Shown here: piece by piece, positions 1 through 4,425 of the stretch
Position numbering within the stretch: position 1 is the stretch's first letter
How the letters are laid out: every line of letters starts with the position of its first letter
DNA from: Candidatus Curtissbacteria bacterium RIFCSPLOWO2_01_FULL_37_9
GTDB taxonomy: Bacteria; Patescibacteriota; Microgenomatia; Curtissbacterales; GWA2-41-24
DNA: 5,797 nt
Direction of reading: 5' to 3'
NCBI GenBank assembly: GCA_001776425.1
Contig: MFBN01000029.1
Location: forward strand, 1-5,797
Translations under genes and position numbers: made by a program
Notes under the pieces: model-generated
The model's input: only the letters and a program-made list of their open reading frames with translations
What the model was told of the DNA's origin: nothing
Database searches by the model: none

Positions 1-336
1 AAATCTCCTAAAGAATATTTAAACCACATTCTTGATGAGGTAAACTATTTGCTGGATTCCTCAAAAAATGTTTCCGAAGAACAGTTTATGCATGATATGA
101 CGCTTCAAAGAGCTTATTCTAGAAGTTTGGAAATCGTCGGCGAAGCCGCTAAAAATTTACCTCATGATTTCACAAAAGATCAGGATCAAGTAGACTGGAA
201 ATCTATAGCTGGCATGCGAGATAGGCTAATCCATCATTATTTCAGTGTAGATTATGAGATTGTATGGGATGTTGTCAAAAATGAAATTCCAAAATTGCAA
301 GAACAGATTTCGGCAATCCTCGAAGAACCTAAATAA
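1..336 (+). CDS. hepT: HepT-like ribonuclease toxin (DUF86), 5' end outside window
   Basis: The reading frame is open from base 1 and ends with TAA at 334-336, giving 111 visible residues. The first visible residues (KSPKEYLNHILDEV) resemble the usual HepT N-terminus, so only a few codons are probably missing; the in-frame TTG at 49 is therefore an unlikely start. Family features seen: the helical GEAAKNLP segment (residues 47-54), the W-x-x-I-A-G-M-R segment (66-73), and the R-x4-H-x-Y motif at R73, H78 and Y80. In characterised HepT/MntA pairs this motif is the proposed RNase site, and the partner MntA, a small nucleotidyltransferase, neutralises HepT by adding AMP to the tyrosine. The partner would lie just upstream, outside the window, or may be absent. 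The family call is strong; toxin activity here is inferred. Confidence 0.85.
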   Translation, partial: KSPKEYLNHILDEVNYLLDSSKNVSEEQFMHDMTLQRAYSRSLEIVGEAAKNLPHDFTKDQDQVDWKSIAGMRDRLIHHYFSVDYEIVWDVVKNEIPKLQEQISAILEEPK

Positions 337-378
337 AGATTCCCAAGGGCTTGCTATCTGAAGCTTTAGCGAAAGATA

Positions 379-396
379 GTAGCGGGGGCGGGAGTC
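379..396. repeat. 18-bp direct copy of the tRNA-Met 3' end
   Basis: GTAGCGGGGGCGGGAGTC at 379-396 is identical to 507-524, which covers the acceptor 3' strand and part of the T arm of the initiator tRNA gene. Identity stops inside the T-loop sequence. The two copies are 128 bp apart and flank a cluster of palindromic repeats. Duplicated tRNA 3' ends are typical of integration sites, but the interval here is far too short to be an intact element, so a remnant or a repeat-mediated duplication is more likely. Confidence 0.7.
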
Positions 397-402
397 CCTT
401 CT

Positions 403-420
403 CCTTCGACAAGCTCAGGA
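403..420. repeat. REP-like element CCTTCGACAAGCTCAGGA
   Basis: The sequence (complement TCCTGAGCTTGTCGAAGG) matches, from memory, a short palindromic motif found repeatedly between genes in many bacterial genomes. It sits inside a larger possible stem formed by GCGGGAG (388-394) and CTCCCGC (437-443). Only one copy lies in this window, so the repeat status rests on recognition and not on copy number seen here. Confidence 0.5.
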
Positions 421-451
421 TCAGGGTAAACTTCTCCTCCCGCTTATGCCT

Positions 452-501
452 CGATGTTCAGTGTAGCTAAAAAGCGTACACTGAGTAAGCGAAGCGCATC
501 G
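452..501. repeat. Compound palindromic repeat (REP-like hairpin)
   Basis: TCAGTGTA (458-465) pairs exactly with TACACTGA (477-484), and CGATG (452-456) pairs with CATCG (497-501) outside it. The right arm carries an extra GTAAGCGAAGCG segment that would bulge out. The structure lies just downstream of the 3' end of the minus-strand tRNA gene, so it could shape the tRNA 3' trailer or simply be a mobile repeat. There is no T-run that would make it a standard terminator. Confidence 0.6.
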
Positions 502-507
502 AATGTG

Positions 508-578
508 TAGCGGGGGCGGGAGTCGAACCCACTTCTGGAGATTATGAGCCTCCCGAGATACCGTTTCTCCACCCCGCG
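508..578 (-). tRNA. Initiator tRNA-Met (anticodon CAU)
   Basis: Reading the minus strand from 578 gives a full 71-nt cloverleaf: a 7-nt acceptor strand, D stem GAGA/TCTC with loop AACGGTA, anticodon stem GGAGG/TCTCC with loop CTCATAA (CAT at 546-544), a 4-nt variable loop, and T stem GTGGG/CCCGC with loop TTCGACT. Two initiator hallmarks are present: the first base C1 is unpaired (opposite U72), and position 11-24 is A-U. The third hallmark, three G-C pairs at 29-31/39-41, is incomplete: the pairs are A-U, G-C and G-U. The CCA end is not encoded (A73 is followed by CAC). The A11-U24 pair and the C1 mismatch argue against elongator tRNA-Met and tRNA-Ile2. Confidence 0.9.
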
Positions 579-588
579 TTGTTGGGGA

Positions 589-618
589 ATTCTAACAAAA
601 AATGTGATTTTAAGTCAA
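589..618 (-). promoter_or_regulatory. Sigma70-type promoter of the tRNA-Met gene
   Basis: On the minus strand TTGACT (618-613) is followed after 18 nt by TAGAAT (594-589). The predicted start of transcription falls near 582, only a few bases before the tRNA 5' end at 578. The match and the fit to the gene are good; no experiment supports it here. Confidence 0.7.
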
Positions 619-645
619 CTACTTTTAGCTTTCCGCTTCTTCTAA

Positions 646-990
646 CTACCAAAAAAAAAGCTTCCACCATTTGTGCCAATTGGAGATTTCGGATTTAGGA
701 TTTGGAATTGCGGATTTAGGATTTTCGTCTTTTGGCAGAATAATGATCGATTCACCTTCTTTGCTCAATCCCAATTTATTCCTAATCTCCGCCTCAATAA
801 ATTCCTTGCTCCTTTTATATTCCAGTTCACTTTTTAATTCCTGATTTTCTTTTCCAACTCTTTCCAGATCCATTTCCGCTTCCTGAATCCTTTGGGCAGT
901 CGTGCGAAACGTAAGCAATCTTTTAACTCCATTAACTATTAAAAGAATACTCACCATAAACACCAGAAACAGTAAAAAATTACGTTTCAT
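646..990 (-). CDS. FtsB/DivIC-like septum formation initiator protein
   Basis: A 114-residue protein with a short basic cytoplasmic N-terminus, one membrane helix (about residues 4-21), a charged coiled coil (about 33-60), and a conserved-looking segment SKEFIEAEIRNKLGLSKEGE (61-80) followed by SIIILP. This layout is that of the FtsB/DivIC family, small bitopic proteins that join the division-site complex and help switch on septal peptidoglycan synthesis. The last residues are aromatic (WHKWWKLFFW, 105-114), a tail I associate with candidate-phylum homologues. Between the family core and this tail lies a duplicated NPKSxI unit (90-103) encoded by a DNA repeat. The ATG at 990 directly precedes the membrane helix; no good ribosome binding site is visible. 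The gene is tandem with the downstream tRNA gene and divergent from the recombinase. Confidence 0.8.
   Translation of the reverse strand: MKRNFLLFLVFMVSILLIVNGVKRLLTFRTTAQRIQEAEMDLERVGKENQELKSELEYKRSKEFIEAEIRNKLGLSKEGESIIILPKDENPKSAIPNPKSEISNWHKWWKLFFW
690..724. repeat. Tandem 21-bp repeat inside the ftsB-like gene
   Basis: CGGATTTAGGATTT occurs exactly at 690-703 and again at 711-724, a period of 21 bp or seven codons. On the coding strand it encodes NPKSAIP and NPKSEIS. The same AATCC/AAATC-rich motif is also recognisable as a kind of short intergenic repeat common in candidate-phylum assemblies (from memory). The length being a multiple of three keeps the protein in frame. Confidence 0.75.
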
Positions 991-1068
991 ATTCCCGTCA
1001 ACATTGACTATAATATTATCTCACAAGCTATAAAATAAGATTTTACAGTTAACTGATAGTAAATCCTC

Positions 1069-1098
1069 TTGACAAAGCCCATAGCATAGCAGTATACT
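1069..1098 (+). promoter_or_regulatory. Sigma70-type promoter for the recombinase transcript
   Basis: A perfect TTGACA at 1069-1074 is separated by 18 nt from TATACT at 1093-1098. Transcription would start near 1105, leaving an untranslated leader of about 105 nt before the recombinase ATG. A second TTGACA at 1170-1175 has no convincing -10 element at the right distance. Confidence 0.75.
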
Positions 1099-1120
1099 AA
1101 CCTCGAAATTTCCGCCCATT

Positions 1121-1138
1121 CTGATTAATTTTAATCAG
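1121..1138. promoter_or_regulatory. Palindrome in the recombinase leader
   Basis: CTGATTAA and TTAATCAG form a perfect 8-bp inverted repeat separated by two bases. In RNA it could fold as a 6-bp stem with a 6-nt loop; in DNA it resembles an operator half-site pair placed about 16-33 nt after the predicted transcription start. Function is unknown. A loose direct repeat, GCATCAAATTTTATT at 1156 and GCATCAAAATTAAAA at 1191, lies further downstream in the same leader. Confidence 0.4.
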
Positions 1139-1210
1139 GACTGTTGAAAAAGCCTGCATCAAATTTTATTTGACAACCGAGATTAACCCGGCATCAAAAT
1201 TAAAAGTTTT

Positions 1211-2086
1211 ATGAAAAAATTAGACGAAGCTCATAAAGAATTTATCGAACATTTAAAAAGTAGAAAGCGCGCATCCGCTACTGTTTTAGCATACGGTAAA
1301 GATATATCACAGTTAATAGAATTTTTAATTGAATTGCAAAAAGCCCATGTCCATGAAGTGACTGCAGATGACATACGAAGCTTTTTGGCTAAACTGCAGG
1401 AAAAAAATTATACGCCGAAATCGCTCTCTCGAAAATTAAACTCGACAAAAACTTTCTTCAGATATCTCAAAATCCAGGAATTAATAACAGATGATCCGGC
1501 AAGTTTGGTGGATCATCCGAAATTTGATACAAAACCTCCCAGAATTCTTACTCCAATAGAATATAGAGCCCTCCGTGATGCTGCCAGAGATGATGCCAGA
1601 ATCGCGGCAATTATAGAAGTTCTTCTGCAGACGGGAATAAGAATCGGTGAACTCGCAAATTTAAGAACAGACGATATTTTTTATGGAGAAAATTCAAAAG
1701 AAGGACACCTTTTTATTAGACCTTTGGAAAACCGCACAGAAAGAACAATCCCTTTAAACAAAGCCGCTGAAACATCACTTAAAAGATATTTGGAAATAAG
1801 GCCGAAAACAACCAATAAAGCCCTGTTCGTTACTAAAACAGGCCGCCCGTTATTGGTAAGAAATATTAGAACATCAATCGACCGCTATTATAAAAAGGCG
1901 GGTATTTCCGGTGCAAAAGTGAATGACCTAAGGCATACCTGGGTCGCCCATCACTTAACTTCCGGTGCATCACTGGTTTTAATTTCCAAAATAGCCGGGC
2001 ATAAAAGACTTTCAACAACCGAACGGTATCTTTCTCTAATAGAACAACCCAAAGGTGAGGAAAAAGCCAAACTGGAACAGCTTTAA
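1211..2086 (+). CDS. XerC/XerD-like tyrosine recombinase
   Basis: A 291-residue protein of normal length for the Xer family, with an N-terminal SAM-like DNA-binding domain (about 5-92) and a C-terminal catalytic domain (about 110-280). Catalytic residues seen: R144 in TGIRIGELANL, R241 in NDLRHTW, H264 in AGHKRLSTT, and the nucleophile Y273 in ERYLSL. Two canonical positions differ. The beta-hairpin lysine (GKGNKER in Xer proteins) aligns with T176 in ENRTER, and the first histidine of HxLRH is N238. The protein could resolve chromosome dimers at a dif site or serve a small mobile element; I see no dif-like site in this window. The first ATG after an upstream in-frame stop is used, with no clear Shine-Dalgarno sequence. 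The next gene follows after six bases in the same frame, suggesting co-transcription. Confidence 0.88.
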   Translation: MKKLDEAHKEFIEHLKSRKRASATVLAYGKDISQLIEFLIELQKAHVHEVTADDIRSFLAKLQEKNYTPKSLSRKLNSTKTFFRYLKIQELITDDPASLVDHPKFDTKPPRILTPIEYRALRDAARDDARIAAIIEVLLQTGIRIGELANLRTDDIFYGENSKEGHLFIRPLENRTERTIPLNKAAETSLKRYLEIRPKTTNKALFVTKTGRPLLVRNIRTSIDRYYKKAGISGAKVNDLRHTWVAHHLTSGASLVLISKIAGHKRLSTTERYLSLIEQPKGEEKAKLEQL

Positions 2087-2092
2087 TCTAGA

Positions 2093-2710
2093 ATGACGAC
2101 TGAAAGATCAGATATTCCACAACATGTTCTTGAATTCGTTGGAATAGATCGAGGTAGAATAATCCAGTTTGAATCAGAAAGGCAAGAAGAAGAAAGACAA
2201 AGGCGGGAACACCTCCTAGCAGCTCTTAAAACAGTCAAAAGAAAAGGTAAAGAATTATATAGAATAATTCAAGGTTTGTCAGATACTCCCCAATTAGATC
2301 ACAGCCACACAGTGAAATTACCAGATAATATTGCCGCAATCAAACTTTATTGGTCTTTGGATAGAATTAGTAAGATACCGGATGAAATCTCCTCGAAGTG
2401 GCAGGCTGTTAGATCAGCAACCAAGTCTTTTGAAACCGATCCCGAGTTAGCCACAAATGCTAATCGTTTAATCCATGATTTAACAGAAGGCTTTGGTGAA
2501 GAAGCTTTTGCCCAAAAAGATTGGGCAAGTGTCGTCAGTGCCTTTGACGTTACTACTAAAGGGGGCATTCTCCACAGTTTGCGCCTCCAAGAATTACTCG
2601 CCGGTTTACCGTTAACCAGAGATAATCATCGAGATCGCTTAGATATCGCCCAGGCCATTCAAGACAGACTCGAAAGGCAGAAACGTCGAACCAAGACGGA
2701 ACAAGCCTAA
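2093..2710 (+). CDS. Hypothetical helical protein downstream of the recombinase
   Basis: I do not recognise this 205-residue protein. It has no signal peptide or membrane segment, is highly charged, and appears mostly helical. A Glu/Arg-rich stretch at about 27-60 (ESERQEEERQRREHL onward) may form a coiled coil. The C-terminus is strongly basic (RLERQKRRTKTEQ), which could bind nucleic acid or be a disordered tail. The ATG lies six bases after the recombinase stop and in the same frame (TAA TCT AGA ATG), with no ribosome binding site of its own, so translation is probably coupled to termination of the upstream gene. This suggests a linked function, perhaps an accessory or directionality protein, but that is only context. 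The gene meets the small minus-strand gene at 2730 tail to tail. Confidence 0.7.
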   Translation: MTTERSDIPQHVLEFVGIDRGRIIQFESERQEEERQRREHLLAALKTVKRKGKELYRIIQGLSDTPQLDHSHTVKLPDNIAAIKLYWSLDRISKIPDEISSKWQAVRSATKSFETDPELATNANRLIHDLTEGFGEEAFAQKDWASVVSAFDVTTKGGILHSLRLQELLAGLPLTRDNHRDRLDIAQAIQDRLERQKRRTKTEQA

Positions 2711-2729
2711 TCTACAATTTAAACTCAGT

Positions 2730-2876
2730 TCAACTCTTCTTAAACAACCCAACGACAACATCCGCCATAAGCAAAATAACCATCGGTATAATCAAAGCCC
2801 GCCAAAACCAGGAAACATAAAAAATCGCAACAACTCCTGCTAATCCAGCGACGGAAAAAATAATTTTAAGCAACAC
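2730..2876 (-). CDS. Small two-helix membrane protein (48 aa)
   Basis: An open frame on the minus strand runs from GTG at 2876-2874 (or TTG at 2873-2871) to TGA at 2732-2730. The product is almost entirely hydrophobic: one helix covers about residues 4-22 (KIIFSVAGLAGVVAIFYVS), then a turn with WFWR, then a second helix at about 26-43 rich in Ile, Val, Leu and Met, ending in the positively charged FKKS. Two helices joined by a short loop and closed by a basic tail are typical of a real small membrane protein rather than random translation. A TAA stop lies six codons upstream of the GTG and no ATG is available, so the start is non-canonical. A predicted minus-strand promoter precedes it by about 30 nt. 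I cannot assign a family or function. Confidence 0.6.
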   Translation of the reverse strand: MLLKIIFSVAGLAGVVAIFYVSWFWRALIIPMVILLMADVVVGLFKKS

Positions 2877-2887
2877 TTCTTTATCTA

Positions 2888-2919
2888 TTGATTAAGACAA
2901 TCGTATTTGATAGTATACT
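2888..2919 (+). promoter_or_regulatory. Rightward promoter before the carbonic-anhydrase-like gene
   Basis: TTGATT at 2888-2893 is spaced 17 nt from TAGTAT at 2911-2916, which is preceded by an extended -10 TG (TGATAGTAT). An overlapping TATACT at 2914-2919 would need a 20-nt spacer. Transcription would start at about 2923, exactly at the base of the following hairpin. Confidence 0.6.
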
Positions 2920-2941
2920 GCCAAAAGGACTTTTGAGACAA
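2912..2941 (-). promoter_or_regulatory. Leftward promoter for the small membrane protein
   Basis: On the minus strand TTGTCT (2941-2936) is followed after 18 nt by TATACT (2917-2912). The -10 is part of the palindrome AGTATACT shared with the rightward promoter, so the two promoters overlap and may compete for polymerase. Transcription would start near 2905, about 30 nt before the GTG start. Confidence 0.5.
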
Positions 2942-2958
2942 CTCAAAGGTTCTTTTTT
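2923..2958 (+). terminator. Terminator-like hairpin at the start of the rightward transcript
   Basis: Arms 2923-2937 and 2942-2956 form a 15-bp stem (13 Watson-Crick pairs and two G-U) with an ACAA loop, followed by a run of six T (2953-2958), the form of a Rho-independent terminator. It lies directly after the predicted rightward promoter and ends about nine bases before the ATG at 2968. It may act as an attenuator or stabilising 5' hairpin, or it may stop read-through from the recombinase unit. Confidence 0.6.
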
Positions 2959-2967
2959 AACGGAATA

Positions 2968-3330
2968 ATGTCTGTTGAACACAAAGCACAAGCACTTGCA
3001 ATTCATTGTATTGATTTTAGATTCCAGGATCAACTCGAGGAAGATTTAAAAAGAAAAGGGTTAATTGGTCAATTCGACCGCATAGCCTGGCCTGGTGCAT
3101 CAAAAGACTTTACTGTTGTTGGCAATGCTGCCAAACTTTCGATACTACTGCATAACCCTAATCAAATATTGATATATGAACATGAAGATTGCGGAGCTTA
3201 CGGCAGTAATAATTCTTTAAGCTCCCACAGAAAAAATGCATATAAATTAAAAGACTTTCTTATTAAAGAAAATCCGCTGCTTAAAGTTTATACACTATTT
3301 GTTACTTTCGAAGGCATTAAAGAAATCTAG
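2968..3330 (+). CDS. Short beta-carbonic-anhydrase-like zinc protein
   Basis: The 120-residue protein carries the two signatures of the beta-carbonic anhydrase fold: CxDxR as C14-I-D16-F-R18, and HxxC as H72-E-D-C75 in YEHEDCGAYG. In beta enzymes the two cysteines and the histidine bind zinc, while the Asp-Arg pair controls access of water or hydroxide and bicarbonate. Classical beta enzymes have about 200 residues, so this is a minimal form; the family also has members of unknown activity, and CO2 hydration is not certain. The region around 40-52 (AWPGASKDFTVVG) is where beta enzymes have their conserved Asn/Gly-rich segment. No signal peptide or membrane segment is visible, so a cytoplasmic location is likely. 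The gene lies 26 bases before atpB and may partly read into the ATP synthase operon, although atpB has its own promoter. Confidence 0.75.
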   Translation: MSVEHKAQALAIHCIDFRFQDQLEEDLKRKGLIGQFDRIAWPGASKDFTVVGNAAKLSILLHNPNQILIYEHEDCGAYGSNNSLSSHRKNAYKLKDFLIKENPLLKVYTLFVTFEGIKEI

Positions 3331-3335
3331 ATAAT

Positions 3336-3344
3336 TGATATAAT
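3336..3344 (+). promoter_or_regulatory. Extended -10 promoter of the ATP synthase operon
   Basis: TGATATAAT at 3336-3344 is a perfect TATAAT with an extended TG element. The -35 region (about 3316-3321, ATTAAA) is weak, as is common for extended -10 promoters. Transcription would start near 3351, giving an almost leaderless mRNA for the atpB ATG at 3357. That fits the lack of a Shine-Dalgarno sequence there. Confidence 0.65.
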
Positions 3345-3356
3345 TCTATTAGACTT

Positions 3357-4139
3357 ATGGCAGAAGTACATGTCGCACTGGCAGCAGAAAAATTGTTTCA
3401 ATTGGGTCCGCTTCCCATTACCAATTCATTTCTGACGACCTGGGTTGTTACTTTAATATTAATAGGCTTTGCTTTTTTGGCTACCAAGAAAATTGAGGCA
3501 GTTCCAAAAGGTTTACAGAATATTGCAGAATTTTCAATCGAAGCATTCCAGGAGCTTGTTTCCTCAATCGCCGGAGATAAAACCAAGGTTTTTATGCCGA
3601 TTGTCGCTACTTTTTTCTTTTTTATAATTATTGGTAATTATTTAGGCATACTGCCCGGAATCGGTTCAGTAGGATTTTTCCTGCCTGCAGATGCTTCGCA
3701 TCAAGCGATGCAGGCGGGCGAATTGCATGGTGGGGAAAAAGTCTTTGTCCCAATATTTCGATCTATAAATTCAGATCTCAATACAACCCTCGCTTTGGCT
3801 TTGATTTCCCTTTTTGCAACCCACTACCTTTCTATCAAATATTTGGGTCTTGACGGTTACTTAGCTAAATTCTTCAGTCTTAACCCAATTTTTCTTTTTG
3901 TGGGACTGATGGAAATTGTGGGTGAATTCACAAAAATTCTTTCACTTTCATTTAGGCTGTATGGCAATATATTTGCCGGTGAGGTGCTTTTAACAACTGC
4001 TTCAACTAAAGTTTTTGCTTATATAGTTCCCATTCCATTTTATTTTCTCGAGATATTAGTCGGATTCGTCCAGGCGTTAATTTTCGCTATGCTTACTTTA
4101 GTTTTTATGGTAATCTTAACGCAGAAAGCCAGCCACTAA
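3357..4139 (+). CDS. atpB: F-type ATP synthase F0 subunit a
   Basis: A 260-residue polytopic membrane protein, the stator half of the ion channel of F-type ATP synthase. The conserved C-terminal region is complete: SFRLYGNIFAGEVLL (198-212) contains the essential arginine R200, followed by the helix GFVQALIFAMLTLVF (236-250) with Q239. INSDLNTTLALAL (137-149) is the usual segment before the third or fourth helix, and IIGNYLGILPGIGS (91-104) is the typical earlier motif. Membrane helices lie near 26-43, 80-100, 141-158, 176-196, 203-225 and 228-254. Residues 109-123 (LPADASHQAMQAGEL) are encoded by a palindromic DNA repeat and look like an insertion in a loop. The gene heads the operon and its ATG lies about 6 nt after the predicted transcription start. 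Confidence 0.95.
   Translation: MAEVHVALAAEKLFQLGPLPITNSFLTTWVVTLILIGFAFLATKKIEAVPKGLQNIAEFSIEAFQELVSSIAGDKTKVFMPIVATFFFFIIIGNYLGILPGIGSVGFFLPADASHQAMQAGELHGGEKVFVPIFRSINSDLNTTLALALISLFATHYLSIKYLGLDGYLAKFFSLNPIFLFVGLMEIVGEFTKILSLSFRLYGNIFAGEVLLTTASTKVFAYIVPIPFYFLEILVGFVQALIFAMLTLVFMVILTQKASH
3680..3718. repeat. In-frame palindromic repeat inside atpB
   Basis: CCTGCCTGCA (3680-3689) pairs with TGCAGGCGGG (3709-3718) in a 10-bp stem with one G-T wobble. The interior holds a second small hairpin, GATGC-TTC-GCATC (3690-3702), or alternatively TCGC-ATCAA-GCGA (3696-3708). The element encodes residues that do not resemble the normal AtpB loop, and its GC content is above that of the surrounding gene. 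It resembles the palindromic repeats seen between genes in this kind of genome. Confidence 0.65.
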
Positions 4140-4202
4140 TAACCAAAAACATGAAACAGAAAACTAAAATTCATAAAAAAGTCAATTATTTAAGGTTTAT
4201 AA

Positions 4203-4212
4203 AGGGGGGTGA
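4203..4212 (+). promoter_or_regulatory. Strong Shine-Dalgarno of atpE deciding a TTG start
   Basis: AGGGGGGTGA can pair with the full 3' end of 16S rRNA (complement of AAGGAGGTGA) over ten positions if two G-U pairs are allowed. It is the only strong Shine-Dalgarno sequence in the window. The in-frame TGA at 4210-4212 excludes any earlier start, leaving TTG at 4219 (or ATT at 4213) as initiation codon. Confidence 0.75.
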
Positions 4213-4218
4213 ATTTTT

Positions 4219-4425
4219 TTGGAAATTGTTTTAGCCAAAGGTGCAGCAATTGCCATTGGAGGAATCGGACCGGCTTTGGCAATCGGACTTATAGGCTTTA
4301 AGGCAATGGAGGCTATTGGCAGAAACCCGGATGCCCAAGGTAAAGTCCTTCCGGCCATGCTAATCGGAATGGCTTTCGCAGAAGCAATCGCCATTTATGC
4401 TCTTATTTTAGCATTTACGGGGTAA
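4219..4425 (+). CDS. atpE: F-type ATP synthase F0 subunit c
   Basis: A 68-residue hairpin of two membrane helices (about 4-30 and 43-66) joined by the polar loop GRNPDAQGK (34-42), which contacts the central stalk. Many copies form the rotating c-ring. The ion-carrying carboxylate is E55 in GMAFAEAIAIYAL, in the second helix. The Na+-binding glutamine of helix 1 (GVGQG in Ilyobacter) is isoleucine here (ALAIG), and the Ser-Thr after the glutamate is Ala-Ile, so proton coupling is the better inference. Translation starts at TTG with a strong Shine-Dalgarno, unlike its neighbours, which fits the need for a high copy number. The gene lies 79 bases after atpB, and its stop codon is inside a large repeat hairpin. 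Confidence 0.95.
   Translation: MEIVLAKGAAIAIGGIGPALAIGLIGFKAMEAIGRNPDAQGKVLPAMLIGMAFAEAIAIYALILAFTG

Noticed and set aside
49..336. TTG at 49 as the start of the HepT-like gene
   Set aside because: The frame is open back to base 1, and the residues before the TTG match the family N-terminus.
1010..1019. ATAATATTAT palindrome as a dif-like Xer site
   Set aside because: A dif site needs two 11-bp arms around a 6-bp centre; the flanks here show no such arms. It is better explained as AT-rich promoter DNA of the divergent region.
1170..1198. Second promoter at TTGACA 1170-1175
   Set aside because: No acceptable -10 element occurs 16-18 nt downstream (ATCAAA at best).
2347..2568. Minus-strand 73-codon open frame
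   Set aside because: It lies wholly inside the 205-residue plus-strand gene, has no family-like features, and reads as the complement of that gene.
3398..3586. Minus-strand open frame within atpB
   Set aside because: It is antisense to a clearly conserved AtpB region and has no recognisable features.
4151..4234. 27-codon ATG frame (MKQKTKIHKK...) between atpB and atpE
   Set aside because: It runs through the atpE Shine-Dalgarno and start in another frame. The Lys-rich content fits AT-rich spacer, and there is no ribosome binding site. A leader peptide cannot be excluded but has no support.
4197..4394. Minus-strand open frame across atpE
   Set aside because: Its Ala/Ile/Pro-rich product is the mirror of the low-complexity subunit c gene, which is certain.
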